Under the pieces are notes generated by a model. That model was not told the DNA's origin. It did not search any database and saw nothing but the letters and a program-made list of their open reading frames with translations. A stretch of 64,000 nucleotides of DNA, taken from Deltaproteobacteria bacterium (GTDB taxonomy: Bacteria; Myxococcota; Myxococcia; Myxococcales; Anaeromyxobacteraceae). Shown piece by piece: positions 7,965 through 20,347 of the stretch (position 1 is the stretch's first letter; each line of letters starts with the position of its first letter). Made by a program: the position numbers and the translations under genes. The DNA is taken from NCBI GenBank assembly GCA_016214955.1, contig JACRMN010000027.1, forward strand, positions 120,883 to 184,882, written 5' to 3'.

Positions 7965-9665
7965 TCAGGGCCCGTCCGTCTCGACGTACTTGAACCACAC
8001 CAGGTGATCCACCTCGGGCCGCCCCAGCGGGCGGTTCCAGGCCGGCTTCTCCTCCGCCCAGCGCCGCCGCAGCCGCGCCGCCAGCTCCCGCGCCTCGCGC
8101 AGGTAGCCGGCCCGCTCCGCCGCCAGCACCTCGTCGGAGATGGTCGCCTCGGGCGCCGTCGCCGCGTCGCGCGCCGCCCACAGCGCCGCCGGGTCCACCG
8201 CCAGCGGGGCCGGGTCGGGCGGGGTGTGGCCGGTGTGGCGCCAGAGCCCGTCTCGCCAGCCGAGCCGGTAGAGCGGCACGAAGGCCTCGCCCTCGTCGGC
8301 CAGGAACTCGACGGCCGAGAGCACGAAGTCCGCGTCGGCCTCGGTGAAGTAGTAGGGGAGCGAGATCCGCACCCAGCCGGGCTTCACCCCCAGGAGGCCC
8401 AGGCCGATGAGCCTCCGGTACTCGGCCGAGCGCTCCCGGTCGATGCCCAGGAGCCGGTGGCCGTAGGGGCCGGCGCAGGAGCAGCCGGCCCGGTTCTGGA
8501 TGCCGAAGAGCTGATCCAGCAGCGCCGACACCAGGTCGTGGTGCAGCCCCTCCACGTTGAAGGAGAGGATGGGCAGCCGCTCCCCGGTGCCGGGCCCGAG
8601 GAGCTGGAGGCGCGGGTGGCCCGCCAGCCGCTGCCAGGCCCGCTCCGCCAGCCGGAGCTCGTGGGCGCGGATCCGCTCCGGGCCCAGCAGCTCGCGGAGC
8701 GCGAAGGCCAGGCCGGCCCGGACGTCGCCGAGGATGCTGGGGGTGCCGCCCTCCTCGCGCTCGGCGAGGCGCGGGGCGTAGTCCACCTGCAGCTTCTCGA
8801 AGGAGGAGACGTAGTCCACCGTGCCGCCGCCGGGCCGCTCCGGCACGCGGGAGCGGAAGAGGCTGCGGTGGGCCACCAGCACGCCGGAGGCGCCCGGGCC
8901 GCCCATGCACTTGTGCACCGAGAGGAAGACCGCCTCGAGGCGCGCCGCCGGGTCGGGCGGGTGCATGTCGATGGGCACGTAGGGGCCGGCGGCGGCGTAG
9001 TCCACGCAGCACACCGCCCCCTCGGCGTGGAGGATGCGGGCCACGGCCGCCACGTCGGTGAGCACGCCGGTGACGTTGCTGGCGGCGCTGATGGCGCCGA
9101 TGACCAGCGGCCTGTCCCGGTGGGCCCGGGCCTTGGCGGCCAGGTCGGCGAGGTCGATGGCGCCATCGGGGCCGAGCGCCACCTCGCAGAGCTCGGCGAT
9201 GCTCTCCAGCCAGGGCAGCTCGTTGGAGTGGTGCTCGTAGGGGCCGGCCAGCACCACCGGCCGCCGCTGGCGCGGGATGGCGGCCGAGAGCCGGTGCTCG
9301 CGCTCCAGCGGCTCGGGGATGCGGAGGCCCAGCATGCCCACCAGCTTGTTCACCGCGGCGGTGGCGCCGCTGCCCACGAACAGCACCTCGTCCTCGGGGC
9401 CGGCGTGCACGCCGCGCGCGATCCGGTGCCTGGCCTGCTCGCGGAGGGAGCTGGTGACGCGGGCGGTGGTGGAGAGGGCGGTGTGGGTGTTGGCGTAGTA
9501 CGGGAGCAGGGCCGAGAGCTGCCGCTCCAGGAAGCCCACCGCGCGGCCGGTGGCGGTGAGGTCGGCGTAGCAGAGCAGCCGCGGCCCGTAGGGCGTGGGC
9601 ACGCGGGTGGCACGCCCCAGCTCGTCGCCGCGGACCCGGGCCGCCACCTCGTCGAAGGCAGGCAT
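7965..9665 (-). CDS. Class V aminotransferase (cysteine desulfurase-like PLP enzyme)
   Basis: A 566-residue fold-type I PLP enzyme of the NifS/SufS superfamily. The PLP-lysine is Lys252 ([11 protein letters not shown]). Asp222 in CVDYAAA should contact the pyridine nitrogen and His145 ([11 protein letters not shown]) should stack on [12 protein letters not shown] segment lies where desulfurases carry their mobile cysteine loop, but the surroundings differ from SufS and IscS. It is about 150 residues longer than SufS; the extra C-terminal part (from about 470) has no recognised domain. The exact reaction is unknown: desulfurase, lyase or another aminotransferase are all possible. No other sulfur-transfer gene is adjacent. 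Confidence 0.85.
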   Translation of the reverse strand: MPAFDEVAARVRGDELGRATRVPTPYGPRLLCYADLTATGRAVGFLERQLSALLPYYANTHTALSTTARVTSSLREQARHRIARGVHAGPEDEVLFVGSGATAAVNKLVGMLGLRIPEPLEREHRLSAAIPRQRRPVVLAGPYEHHSNELPWLESIAELCEVALGPDGAIDLADLAAKARAHRDRPLVIGAISAASNVTGVLTDVAAVARILHAEGAVCCVDYAAAGPYVPIDMHPPDPAARLEAVFLSVHKCMGGPGASGVLVAHRSLFRSRVPERPGGGTVDYVSSFEKLQVDYAPRLAEREEGGTPSILGDVRAGLAFALRELLGPERIRAHELRLAERAWQRLAGHPRLQLLGPGTGERLPILSFNVEGLHHDLVSALLDQLFGIQNRAGCSCAGPYGHRLLGIDRERSAEYRRLIGLGLLGVKPGWVRISLPYYFTEADADFVLSAVEFLADEGEAFVPLYRLGWRDGLWRHTGHTPPDPAPLAVDPAALWAARDAATAPEATISDEVLAAERAGYLREARELAARLRRRWAEEKPAWNRPLGRPEVDHLVWFKYVETDGP

Positions 9666-9671
9666 GGGCCC

Positions 9672-9700
9672 GGTGTACCCCCGCCTCCGCGGGCCGGCAA
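9672..9700 (-). promoter_or_regulatory. Predicted promoter of the class V aminotransferase
   Basis: On the minus strand: TTGCCG (9700-9695), 17-bp spacer, TACACC (9677-9672), ending 6 bases before the ATG at 9665. This predicts a leaderless mRNA. Confidence 0.4.
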
Positions 9701-9787
9701 GCTGCCGCTCCCCGCCCGGGACGCCGCCCCGCGCGGACCGCCCGCGCCTGCGGGCGGGTGGTAGACTCGCTCGAGACAGGAGCTCCG

Positions 9788-12226
<2,439 letters not shown>

Positions 12227-12234
12227 CGGGCGCC

Positions 12235-13056
12235 CTAGCCGACGTCGATGCGCGCGTAGAGCCGGTGCGCCCCGCGGGCGCTGGGCAGCGGCGTGAGCCC
12301 CAGCCGCGCCAGGTCCCAGCCCGGCGTGCCGTCCTTCACCAGCACGGCGCGCCGGGCCACGCGGCGCGCCTGGCGGAGCGCCTCCGGCGGGAGCGGCCGT
12401 GCGTCGCCGAGGCGGCGCACCAGGTCGAAGCCCGGCGGCTCCTGGCGGGCGTGCCGGAACATGGGGTCGAAGGCCACCAGGTCGAAGCTCCGGTCCGGGA
12501 GCGAGGCCAGGAGCGCCAGGGCATCTCCGGCGTGGACCTGGACGCGGGCCGCGGCGGGATCGGCGACCCGGAGGAGCCCCTGCTCGGCGAGCAGGGCCAG
12601 CGCCGGCGAGGCCTCGGCCCCCACCACCAGACCCTCCGGCCCCACCGCCTCGGCGGCCACCAGGGCGTCGGCCGCGAGGCCGAGCGTGCAGTCGAGCACC
12701 CGCTCTCCGGGGCGGAGGAGGGCCGTCTCGAGGAAGGAGTCGCGCGTGGACCGCTCGCCGGCGCGAAGCCGCTTGGCCCGCAGCAGCCCCATCCCCGGAT
12801 CCCAGCGCCGCTCCGCGCCCTCGGCCCAGCAGCCAACCCGGCCCGCCGAGAGCACCAGCAGGACCTCGGCGCCAGCCTCCGCCGCCACCTCGGCGAGCCG
12901 CCGCCCGCGCCGCGGGGCGAAGGGGAGGGCGTGGCGGCGGGCCGCCTCCTCGGCGCCCTGCGCCTCCGCCGGCCCGGCCGCGAGGGAGGTGGTGACGGCG
13001 ACGAGCAAGGGAGGAGGATAGCGCGGGAGGGAAGGGGGGCGGGCGCCGGTCCCCAT
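12235..13056 (-). CDS. RsmJ-like class I SAM-dependent methyltransferase
   Basis: Up to 273 residues. It carries a SAM-binding motif ([20 protein letters not shown]), an acidic end of strand 2 (VVGAEASP) and the catalytic-type DPMF motif ([13 protein letters not shown]), an arrangement seen in RsmJ/YhiQ, which makes m2G1516 in 16S rRNA. The N-terminal VAVTTS...LPFAPRRG also fits that family. The true start may be TTG 13008 (LLVAVTTS), because the preceding 16 residues are Pro/Arg-rich and unlike the family. It converges with lon with an 8-base gap. Confidence 0.65.
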   Translation of the reverse strand: MGTGARPPSLPRYPPPLLVAVTTSLAAGPAEAQGAEEAARRHALPFAPRRGRRLAEVAAEAGAEVLLVLSAGRVGCWAEGAERRWDPGMGLLRAKRLRAGERSTRDSFLETALLRPGERVLDCTLGLAADALVAAEAVGPEGLVVGAEASPALALLAEQGLLRVADPAAARVQVHAGDALALLASLPDRSFDLVAFDPMFRHARQEPPGFDLVRRLGDARPLPPEALRQARRVARRAVLVKDGTPGWDLARLGLTPLPSARGAHRLYARIDVG

Positions 13057-13108
13057 CCCGATCGGGTTGCGTCGCCCTCTCGATCGCGGTTATCTCGGAG
13101 GCAACGCC

Positions 13109-14113
13109 ATGACTGTTCCTGCCCAGCCCATGCACGACCCCGTTGCGGCCCCGCTCGCCGGCTCTGAGCTCGACCCGGCGCAGATCCGGGACCTCACGCA
13201 GGAGATCGCCGCGCTCAAGAAGGAGAAGGACGCGGTCATCCTGGCTCACAACTACCAGGTGCCGGAGGTGCAGTCGGTCGCCGACTTCGTGGGCGATTCG
13301 CTGCAGCTCTCCATCCAGGCCCAGCGGGTGCCGGCCTCGACCATCGTCTTCTGCGGCGTCCACTTCATGGCCGAGTCGGCCAAGGTGCTGAACCCCACCA
13401 AGAAGGTGCTCCTGCCCAACCTCTCGGCCGGCTGCTCCCTCGCCGACTCCATCACCGCCGAGTCGCTGGAGGACTGGAAGGCGCGCTACCCCGACCACGC
13501 GGTGGTGACCTACGTGAACTCCAGCGCCGAGGTGAAGGCGCTCTCCGACATCTGCTGCACCAGCGCCAACGCCGCCAGCGTGGTGCGCTCGCTGCCGCAG
13601 AAGAAGATCCTCTTCACCCCCGACAAGAACCTGGCCCGCTGGGTGGCGAGCAAGGTGCCGGAGAAGGAGGTGGTGGCGTACGACGGCTGCTGCCCCGTCC
13701 ACGACGTGCTGCGGGCCTCCAGCGTGGGGCGGGTGAAGCACGACAACCCGCGGGCGGTGATCATCGCCCACCCCGAGTGCCGCGAGGACGTGGTGAAGAT
13801 GGCAGACGAGGTCTGCTCCACCACCGCCATGCTCGGGGCCGTGAAGCGGTTCCCCTCGGCCCACACCTTCATCGTCGCCACCGAGCACGGGATCGTGCAC
13901 CAGCTGAAGCTCCGCTACCCCGACAAGGAGTTCATCATCGCCGACGGCTGCATCGGCTGTCGCATGCACTGTCCGTACATGAAGATGATCGACCTGGTGA
14001 TGGTCCGCGACGCGCTGGTGCGCGGCAAGCACGAGGTGGACGTGCCGGCCGACGTGGCCGCCGGCGCTCGCCGGGCCCTGGAGCGGATGATCGCCGTCCC
14101 CCGAGACGCCTAG
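13109..14113 (+). CDS. nadA: Quinolinate synthase NadA
   Basis: A 334-residue [4Fe-4S] enzyme that condenses iminoaspartate and dihydroxyacetone phosphate to quinolinate in de novo NAD synthesis. The three cluster cysteines of the family lie at Cys109 (LSAGCSLAD), Cys194/195 (DGCCPVHD) and within [12 protein letters not shown] (281-288). The ILAHNYQ.PE substrate-binding block is at 44-53. Start ATG 13109 follows TCGGAG. nadB and nadC are not in the window. Confidence 0.97.
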   Translation: MTVPAQPMHDPVAAPLAGSELDPAQIRDLTQEIAALKKEKDAVILAHNYQVPEVQSVADFVGDSLQLSIQAQRVPASTIVFCGVHFMAESAKVLNPTKKVLLPNLSAGCSLADSITAESLEDWKARYPDHAVVTYVNSSAEVKALSDICCTSANAASVVRSLPQKKILFTPDKNLARWVASKVPEKEVVAYDGCCPVHDVLRASSVGRVKHDNPRAVIIAHPECREDVVKMADEVCSTTAMLGAVKRFPSAHTFIVATEHGIVHQLKLRYPDKEFIIADGCIGCRMHCPYMKMIDLVMVRDALVRGKHEVDVPADVAAGARRALERMIAVPRDA

Positions 14114-14224
14114 CGCGAGGCAGCCGGGGCGGGCCGGGGCTCCGGACCACCTGTAGACGCGGAGGGTGGCGAGCAGGGCGGCGAGGGGGAGGATGCGGAA
14201 CGCGCGGCGAACCCAGCCTGCGGG

Positions 14225-15025
14225 TCAAGTGGCCCGCTGGGTCTCCAGGAGCCGGAGCTGCTGCACCAGCAGGTCCACGATGGCGCCGATGCTGTGGCTG
14301 CTGGTGTCGATGGTGGCGTCGGCGCGCGAGTAGAGCGGCTCGCGCTCGGCGAGGAGCCCCTTGAGGTCGGCCATGGCGTGGAGCCGCCCGGCGGTGGGCC
14401 GGGTGTCGCCCTGCTTGAGCACGCGGTCGAGGTGGTCGGCCGGCTTGGCCCGCAGCCACACGGTGGTGCAACGCTGCAGCAGCATGTCGAAGGCGTCGGA
14501 GTCGGTGACGATGCCGCCGCCCGTGGCGAAGACGGCCCTGTCGTGCTGGTCGAGGAAGCGGCGCAGCACCTGCAGCTCCAGCCGCCGGTACCAGCGCTCG
14601 CCGTGCACCGCGAAGATCTCGCCCAGCGACAGGCCGGCCTCGGCCTCGATGAGCCCGTCGAGCTCGAAGAAGGGCAGCTCCAGGCGCGACGAGAGACGCG
14701 GGCCGATGGTGGACTTGCCGGCGCCGCGGAAGCCCAGCAGGGCGATGCAGCCGCGCCGGTCGGCGGCGTCGCCGCCGGCCAGCAGCTCCGAGGCGGTGGA
14801 GCCGATGGCGTGGGCCAGCGCCTGCAGGTTGATGACCGAGATGTTGGCCTTGCCGGCCTCGACGTCCGAGAGGAAGCGCTGGGAGATGCCGCAGCGGGCC
14901 GAGAGCTCGGAGAGGGTCCAGCCCATGGCCGAGCGGCGGGCACGCACCCGGGCGCCGAGGCGCGAGAGCAGGGCCTCGGGAGGAGGGGGCGGCGGAGGCG
15001 CGGTGCTGCGGCGGGCGCGGGGCAT
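14225..15025 (-). CDS. XRE-type transcriptional regulator fused to a shikimate kinase-like domain (BzdR-like architecture)
   Basis: A 266-residue two-domain protein. Residues about 23-77 form an XRE helix-turn-helix (WTLSELSARCGISQRFLSDVE). Residues about 92-260 are a shikimate kinase fold with Walker A GFRGAGKST (98-106), Asp123, an Arg-rich segment GERWYRRLE (142-150) and the GGG motif in ATGGG (167-171). The same architecture occurs in BzdR, a benzoyl-CoA-responsive repressor of anaerobic benzoate degradation, where the kinase-like domain senses the ligand. Several shikimate-contacting positions are retained, so residual kinase activity or shikimate sensing is possible. No aromatic-degradation genes are nearby. 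Start ATG 15025 follows Pro-rich non-domain sequence and a promoter; the gene diverges from the one at 15148. Confidence 0.85.
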   Translation of the reverse strand: MPRARRSTAPPPPPPPEALLSRLGARVRARRSAMGWTLSELSARCGISQRFLSDVEAGKANISVINLQALAHAIGSTASELLAGGDAADRRGCIALLGFRGAGKSTIGPRLSSRLELPFFELDGLIEAEAGLSLGEIFAVHGERWYRRLELQVLRRFLDQHDRAVFATGGGIVTDSDAFDMLLQRCTTVWLRAKPADHLDRVLKQGDTRPTAGRLHAMADLKGLLAEREPLYSRADATIDTSSHSIGAIVDLLVQQLRLLETQRAT

Positions 15026-15035
15026 GAGTGGGTGC

Positions 15036-15065
15036 ACTATCCTGCATCGGGACGGGCCGGGACAA
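15036..15065 (-). promoter_or_regulatory. Predicted promoter of the XRE/shikimate-kinase regulator
   Basis: Minus strand: TTGTCC (15065-15060), 18-bp spacer, GATAGT (15041-15036), ending 10 bases before the ATG at 15025. The divergent gene has a TATAAG box at 15134-15139, 8 bases before its own ATG, without a convincing -35. Confidence 0.35.
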
Positions 15066-15147
15066 GCGAAATGCTGCATGGGCGCGGCCGGGGGCGCGGC
15101 GCCGCGCCTCCACCCGCCCGGGGGAAAGCGCGGTATAAGTCCTGGAG

Positions 15148-16908
15148 ATGAGCCGCTTGAAGCTCTGGGCGTTCGCATTCCTGGTGCTCGTGGCCGGGGG
15201 CGCCGAGGTGTACCTGGTGACCCAGTGGCAGGCGCAGGAGGCGGCCGACGAGGCCGACCGCCAGCTCCAGGCCGCGGCCGCCCAGCTCGACGCTCGCTCG
15301 CAGCTCCTGGCGGCCCAGGCCTCGGCTCTGGCCGAGGCGGCCGCCCGCGCCCCCGCCGTGCTCACCGCCCTGGCCGACGGAGAGGGAGACGCCACCGCCG
15401 CCGCGGCGGTGGCGGTGGTGGCCGCGGCCCGGGGCATGCCCGCGGAGCAGGCCCGCGCCCTGCTGGTGGGGACCTCCGGGCCCGCCGGGACCTCGCTGCG
15501 CGCCGCCGGCAAGAAGGTGGAGCTCCAGGATCCGGCCGGCGGCCTCTTCGCCGAGCCGCTGCGGGGCGCCCGGCGCGAGGGGTACCTGCGCGCCGCCGAC
15601 GCCGTCTGGTTCGCCGCCGCCATCCCCGCCGGGCGCGGCGCGGTCGCGGTGGCCCTGCCGGTGGACGAGGGGACGGTCCAGGCGCTGCGCGCCGCCGCCG
15701 GCGCCGACGTCAGCATCGCCGCCGGCCAGGCGAAGCCGGTGAGCACCCTGCCGGCCGCAGACCAGGGGCAGGTGCTGGCGGCCGCGCGGGCGCCCCTGCC
15801 GCGGCCGGTGGACGCCGGGCAGCTGCCTGCGCTGCGCACCGGCGTGCCCTACCTCCCGCCCGTGCCGCTGCTCCTCGCCCGGCTGCCCGCCTACCGGGTC
15901 CAGGCGGTGGCCCTCAAGGGCATGAAGTCGGGGCTGGCGGTCCTCTCGGTGCCGCTGGCGCGCCCGGCGGCCGCGCTCGCGACCTTCCAGGTGGCGGCCG
16001 CGGCGGTGCTGCTGCTCCTCCTGCTGGCCGCCCTGCTCATCGGGCTCCTGGCCCGCGCCAGCGCCGAGGCGGCGGGCGGCGTGCCGCGGGAGCTGGTGCT
16101 GACGGCCGACCGCATCGCCCGCGGCGACTTCTCGGCCCGGGCCCACGTCTTCCCCGGCGCCCTGGGAACGGTGGCCTCGGCCCTCAACCGCGCCGCCGAG
16201 GCGGCCGAGCTCTCGGTCTCGCGAACCAGCACCGGCGCCGACCCGTTCCTGGCCTCGGCCACCTTCGCCCCCCCGCCGCCTGCCGCGGGCCCCGATCCCT
16301 TCGCGCAGCCGCCCCCGGCCCCTCCCCCGCCGCCGGTCCCCGACCCGTTCCTGTCGCCGGCCGCGACCGAGCCGCCCGCCGCCCCGCCGCAGCGACCTGT
16401 CGCCTCGCCGCCGCCCGGGCCGCTCACCAGCCTCCACATCCCGGCCGCGACCGAGCCGCCCGCCACCCCTCCTCCGCCGCCTGCTCCGCCGGCCCCCGAG
16501 CCCACCAGCCCCGACCTGTTTGCGCCACCGCCGGCCCCCATCGCCCCGAAGGGCACCTTCGCCCCCATGGGCAACACCGTCTCCGGCGCCACCTCCCTGA
16601 CCACCAGCCCGGCGGAGCTGGCTCAGGTGGCCTCCACGCCGCCGCCGGGCGAGCCGTTGCCGCGCCCCCCCACGCCGCTGCCGCTCCGCGAGCCCGACCT
16701 GGCCCACTGGACGGAGGTCTTCGAGGAGTTCGTCCGGGTGCGCGCCGCCTGCGGGGAGACGGTGCAGGGGCTCACCTACGAGCGCTTCGAGGCCAAGCTG
16801 CGCCAGAACCGCACCAGCCTGATGCACAAGCACGACTGCCGGACGGTGCGCTTCCAGGTGTACGTGAAGGACGGCCGGGCCGCGATCCGGGCCACGCCGG
16901 TGAAGTAG
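15148..16908 (+). CDS. MXAN_5187-like membrane protein with HAMP-like region and Pro-rich linker
   Basis: A 586-residue protein. TM1 spans about residues 5-24, followed by an Ala-rich periplasmic region. TM2 is about 280-306, followed by a HAMP-like segment (LTADRIARGDFSARA). A long Pro/Ala-rich linker (about 370-510) carries repeated DPF and AATEPPA motifs. A compact C-terminal domain of about 70 residues (HWTEVFEEFVRVRAACGE to AIRATPVK) matches what I recall as the MXAN_5187 family C-terminus of myxobacteria. The layout resembles a sensor that lacks a kinase or cyclase output domain. No partner is evident nearby; the function is unknown. Confidence 0.65.
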   Translation: MSRLKLWAFAFLVLVAGGAEVYLVTQWQAQEAADEADRQLQAAAAQLDARSQLLAAQASALAEAAARAPAVLTALADGEGDATAAAAVAVVAAARGMPAEQARALLVGTSGPAGTSLRAAGKKVELQDPAGGLFAEPLRGARREGYLRAADAVWFAAAIPAGRGAVAVALPVDEGTVQALRAAAGADVSIAAGQAKPVSTLPAADQGQVLAAARAPLPRPVDAGQLPALRTGVPYLPPVPLLLARLPAYRVQAVALKGMKSGLAVLSVPLARPAAALATFQVAAAAVLLLLLLAALLIGLLARASAEAAGGVPRELVLTADRIARGDFSARAHVFPGALGTVASALNRAAEAAELSVSRTSTGADPFLASATFAPPPPAAGPDPFAQPPPAPPPPPVPDPFLSPAATEPPAAPPQRPVASPPPGPLTSLHIPAATEPPATPPPPPAPPAPEPTSPDLFAPPPAPIAPKGTFAPMGNTVSGATSLTTSPAELAQVASTPPPGEPLPRPPTPLPLREPDLAHWTEVFEEFVRVRAACGETVQGLTYERFEAKLRQNRTSLMHKHDCRTVRFQVYVKDGRAAIRATPVK

Positions 16909-17188
16909 AGGCCCACGGCCGGTCGCGGTCGGGGTGTCCGAGCGGGCCTGGCCCTCCGGCGCCCCTCGGCGGGCCGGGTCTTTACGGCAAACACCTGCGA
17001 CCGGTTCCGTGCGCAGACCCCGAGCAATGCAGCGCGCCGCGCGACTCTTGGCCCAGGAAGCCTCGACGCGCGGCGCCGGCATTGCTTCGGTCCGTGGGGG
17101 CAGCGGGCATCGAAACGCGCGCCCTTACCCCGCCTCGGGGCGCGGAGGTCCGGGCCCTGTGTTCACTGTGGGTCGCGAGCGAACGAGA

Positions 17189-17205
17189 GCGCCGGAGGCC
17201 GGCGC
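17189..17205. terminator. GC-rich hairpin in a 323-base non-coding gap between convergent genes
   Basis: GCGCCGG (17189-17195) pairs with CCGGCGC (17199-17205) around an AGG loop, 27 bases before the histidine kinase stop codon. No T-tract on either strand. The rest of 16909-17231 shows no convincing gene, repeat or RNA. Confidence 0.35.
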
Positions 17206-17231
17206 GTCCGGCGGAGCTGCCGCGCTCGCGC

Positions 17232-18938
17232 CTACTGCTCGATCCGCGGCAACCGCACCCGGAAGGTCGTCCCCTTGCCCGGCTCCGACTCCACCTCGAT
17301 GCGCCCCGCGTGCTCGCGCACGATGCGCTCGGAGATGGCGAGCCCGAGGCCGGTGCCGGCCTCCTTGGTGGTGAAGTAGGGCTCGAAGAGGTGGGCCCGA
17401 TCGGCCGGCGCGATGCCGGGCCCGTCGTCGGCCACCTCCACCCAGAGCTCCGCGGGCGTGGCGCGGGCGCGGACCGACACCGTGCCGCGCCGCCCCACCG
17501 CCTCGAAGGCGTTGCGCAGCAGGTTGTGCAGCACCTGGAGGATCTGGTCCGGGTCCACCTGCACCGCCGGCAGCGCCGGCTCCACCTCGCGCCGGAGCTC
17601 GATGCCGGGCGGCCCCTCGGGGTAGAGCGCCAGGAAGGCGGAGAGCAGGTCGCCGCCGCCCACCGGCCGCAGCTCGGGCTGGGGCAGGCGGGCGAAGCGG
17701 CCGAACTCGTCGACGATGCGGGTGAGCCGCCGCACCTCCTCGCCGATGGCGCGGGTGCCCTCGTCGAAGATGGCCGGGAACTCGGGGCTGCGGCGCGTCC
17801 AGGCCTCGCGCAGCGTCTCCACGCTCATGGCCACCGGCGTGAGCGGGTTCTTCACCTCGTGGGCCAGGCGGCGGGCCACCTCGCGCCACGCGGCCACGCG
17901 CTCGGCGGCGGCGGCGCGCGCCGTCACCCGGGCGAGCTCGCCGGTCATGGCATTGAACCCGGCCACCAGCTCGCCCACCTCGCCGCTGGCCGGGACCTCT
18001 ACCCGCGCCGAGAGCTCGCCCTGGCCCACCGCCGCGGCCCCGGCCCGCAGCGCGTCGAGGGGACGGGTGATGCGCCGGGCCACCAGGTGACCCACCAGCG
18101 AGGCCGCCAGCACGCCGCCGAGGAGCGCCGCCAGGAAGGCCAGGGCCGCGGTGGAGAGGGCGCGCCCCAGGCCGCCAGAGGGGAGGGCCAGCTCGATCAC
18201 CGCCACCGGTTCGCCCTGGGCCGGGAGGCGCAGCGTCCGGCCCTGCGGCGGCGGGGCGCCGAGCAGGCGGGCCAGGCGGCCGGGCGCGTCGCCGCGGGAG
18301 CCGGCCACCGCCACCTCGCGGCCCGAGCCCAGCCGCACCGCCACCTCGCCGCCGGTGAGCGCCGCCGCCCGCTCCGCCAGGCGGCTGCCCAGCGCCACGC
18401 CGGCGACGGCGCGCAGCCCGGGGCGGCCGGCCAGCGGCTCCCAGGCGGTGGCGAAGGGCAGGTCCTCGACACCCGCGGGCGTGGCCACCGCCAGGAGCCG
18501 GGTGGCGGGCCGCCCGGCGGGGCCGGAAGAGAGCAGGTCGCGGAGCCCCGGATCCACGTCGCCGGCGCGGCCGGGCAGGTGGCCCGAGGTGACCACGCGG
18601 CCCCGCGGCTCCACCAGCGCCAGCGCGTCGAGCCCGCGGGCCGCCATCCAGTCGGGGCCGCGCGCCGAGGCGTCGGCCGGCTCCAGGAGACCGTCGCTCC
18701 ACTCCCGCGCCAGCTCCCCGGCCTCGGGGCTGCGGGCCAGCTCGCGAGCCGCGGCGGCGGCCTCGGCGCCCAGGCGGCGCACCTCGCCCTCCACCGCCTG
18801 GGTCGCCTGCTCCAGCCGGGCGGCGTACTCCTGCGCAAGCGCCTCGGAGAGGGCGCGGGAGAGCGGGACCATGGCGGCGGCCATGGGCAGCGCCGCGAAG
18901 AGGGCGAAGAGCAGCGTCAGCCGGGTCCGCAGGCTCAT
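17232..18938 (-). CDS. NtrY/NtrB-like sensor histidine kinase
   Basis: A 568-residue membrane kinase. TM1 is about 7-28, a large periplasmic sensor region follows (about 29-255) and TM2 is about 258-282. A HAMP domain comes next, then a HisKA domain with the phospho-acceptor in ARRLAHEVKNPLTP and a HATPase with N (NLLRNAFEAV), G1 (DDGPGI) and G2 (GTGLGL) boxes. HEVKNPLTP is typical of NtrY-type kinases that drive NtrC-like regulators. No regulator is adjacent; the nearest NtrC-type protein is at 25919. The ATG overlaps the upstream stop (ATGA), so it is the last gene of a four-gene operon. Confidence 0.92.
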   Translation of the reverse strand: MSLRTRLTLLFALFAALPMAAAMVPLSRALSEALAQEYAARLEQATQAVEGEVRRLGAEAAAAARELARSPEAGELAREWSDGLLEPADASARGPDWMAARGLDALALVEPRGRVVTSGHLPGRAGDVDPGLRDLLSSGPAGRPATRLLAVATPAGVEDLPFATAWEPLAGRPGLRAVAGVALGSRLAERAAALTGGEVAVRLGSGREVAVAGSRGDAPGRLARLLGAPPPQGRTLRLPAQGEPVAVIELALPSGGLGRALSTAALAFLAALLGGVLAASLVGHLVARRITRPLDALRAGAAAVGQGELSARVEVPASGEVGELVAGFNAMTGELARVTARAAAAERVAAWREVARRLAHEVKNPLTPVAMSVETLREAWTRRSPEFPAIFDEGTRAIGEEVRRLTRIVDEFGRFARLPQPELRPVGGGDLLSAFLALYPEGPPGIELRREVEPALPAVQVDPDQILQVLHNLLRNAFEAVGRRGTVSVRARATPAELWVEVADDGPGIAPADRAHLFEPYFTTKEAGTGLGLAISERIVREHAGRIEVESEPGKGTTFRVRLPRIEQ

Positions 18939-20347
18939 GGCCCGGCGCGCCCCTCGCTCGCCGCCGGGAGCAGCCAGAGGCCGCCCGGGTCGAAGGTGCC
19001 GTCGGGTGCCGGGGCCAGCCCCTGCAGCCCGGGCGCGGCCGAGATGCGCAGCCAGGCGAGGGCCAGCGGCACCGCGCCCAGCTCGGCCTCGGCAGCCGCT
19101 GCGGCCGCCGCCGGCCCGAGCCGCGCCGCGTCCCGGAGCACCTGGTCGCCGCGCGCCGGGCCGCCCAGCGCCGTCGCCAGCTGCGCCAGCGCCAGCGCCG
19201 GGTCGTCGCTCGCCAGGGCCGCCGGCACCAGCGCCAGCTCGTGGAGGCCCGCCTCGAGCCGGGCCGCGAAGGCGGCGTCGGGCACCGCCTCCACCGCCAC
19301 CCGCACGCCGCGGTCGAAGAGCTTCACCTGGATGCGGTCGGCGAGGGCCCGCAGCGAGGCGGGTGCCAGCAGGCCGAGCCGCGGCGGCAGCGGCCCGGTG
19401 GGCGGCGCTGCGGGCGCCGGAGCGGCCGGCGCCGAGGGGTCGAGCGAGGCCAGCGGGCGGGCGGGGCCCCGGAGCAGGCGGGCCAGCTCGGCTCGGTCGA
19501 GCGCCAGGAGCGCCCGCCGCACCGGCTCGGCCGAGGTGCCGAGCCGCTGGGCCCGCACCTGCACCACCACCGCGGTGGCGAGGGGCAGCTCCCGGGGCGC
19601 GTGGCCCGGGAAGGCCTCGGGCCGCACCGCCACCTCCGCCTCGCCGCGCGCGAGCCGGCGGGCGGCGGCGGCGGGCTCGGGCCAGGCGAGGGCCAGTGCC
19701 TCGCACCAGGGCCGGCCGCGGAAGTGGCCGGGGAACGCGGCGAGCCGGAGGGCATCGGCGGCCCGCGCCGCCGGGCGGTAGGGGCCGGCGCCGGCCAGCG
19801 AGCCGGCATGGACCACCGCGGCGGGCGGGGCGGCCAGGCCGCGGAGGAAGGCGGGGGCCGGCTCGGTGAGCCGGATCTCCAGCTCCAGCGGCGACGGGGC
19901 CGAGAGGCCGGAGGGCACGCGCGCCCGCCCGGCCCGGACCTCCTCGGCTCCCTCGATGGGCGCGGCGATCCAGCCGTGCGGCGAGCGGGTCTCGGGCCGC
20001 AGGAGCCGCGAGAGGCTCTCGACGGCGTCGGCGGCGGTCACCGGCGCGCCGTCGTGGAAGCGCAGGCCGGCGCGCAGCCGCAGGCGCACCAGCCGGCCGT
20101 CGGCCGAGACCTGCGGCGGCTCCTCGGCGAGGGCCGGCGCCGCGGACCCGCCGGGGCCCGGCTCCAGGATACCGGCGTGCAGCGCCCGGGCCGCGAGGAG
20201 GTCGGCGGAGCCGTGGAGGAGCGCGGGGTCGAGGGCGGCAGGGGCGGCCGGGAGCAGCAGGCGGATCTCGGCGCAGGGCCGGGCCCGCGGCGCGCCGGCG
20301 GCCGGCGCCGCGGCCAGGAGCAGGGCGAGGGGGAGCGCGCGCCTCAC
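18935..20347 (-). CDS. Extracellular solute-binding protein, family 5-like (peptide/nickel type)
   Basis: A 470-residue secreted protein with a signal peptide (LPLALLLAAAPAAGAP). It carries the SBP_bac_5 signature region (VSADGRLVRLRLRAGLRFHD, then GAPVTAADAVESL at about 95-125). Such proteins bind oligopeptides, including murein peptides, in the periplasm. It is somewhat short for the family, very rich in Ala/Pro, and there are no ABC permease or ATPase genes nearby. It overlaps its neighbours on both sides (GTGA at its start, ATGA at its end). Its place between PBP1A and a membrane kinase suggests ligand sensing rather than import, which is inference. Confidence 0.75.
   Translation of the reverse strand: MRRALPLALLLAAAPAAGAPRARPCAEIRLLLPAAPAALDPALLHGSADLLAARALHAGILEPGPGGSAAPALAEEPPQVSADGRLVRLRLRAGLRFHDGAPVTAADAVESLSRLLRPETRSPHGWIAAPIEGAEEVRAGRARVPSGLSAPSPLELEIRLTEPAPAFLRGLAAPPAAVVHAGSLAGAGPYRPAARAADALRLAAFPGHFRGRPWCEALALAWPEPAAAARRLARGEAEVAVRPEAFPGHAPRELPLATAVVVQVRAQRLGTSAEPVRRALLALDRAELARLLRGPARPLASLDPSAPAAPAPAAPPTGPLPPRLGLLAPASLRALADRIQVKLFDRGVRVAVEAVPDAAFAARLEAGLHELALVPAALASDDPALALAQLATALGGPARGDQVLRDAARLGPAAAAAAAEAELGAVPLALAWLRISAAPGLQGLAPAPDGTFDPGGLWLLPAASEGRAGP

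Noticed and set aside
16909..17231. A hidden gene in the 323-base gap
   Set aside because: Short frames exist but none has a start with ribosome site, domain-like sequence or codon bias; the 17189 hairpin is the only structure.
18935..20347. Part of a complete peptide ABC import operon
   Set aside because: No permease or ATPase gene lies on either side; the neighbours are an FG-GAP protein and a kinase.
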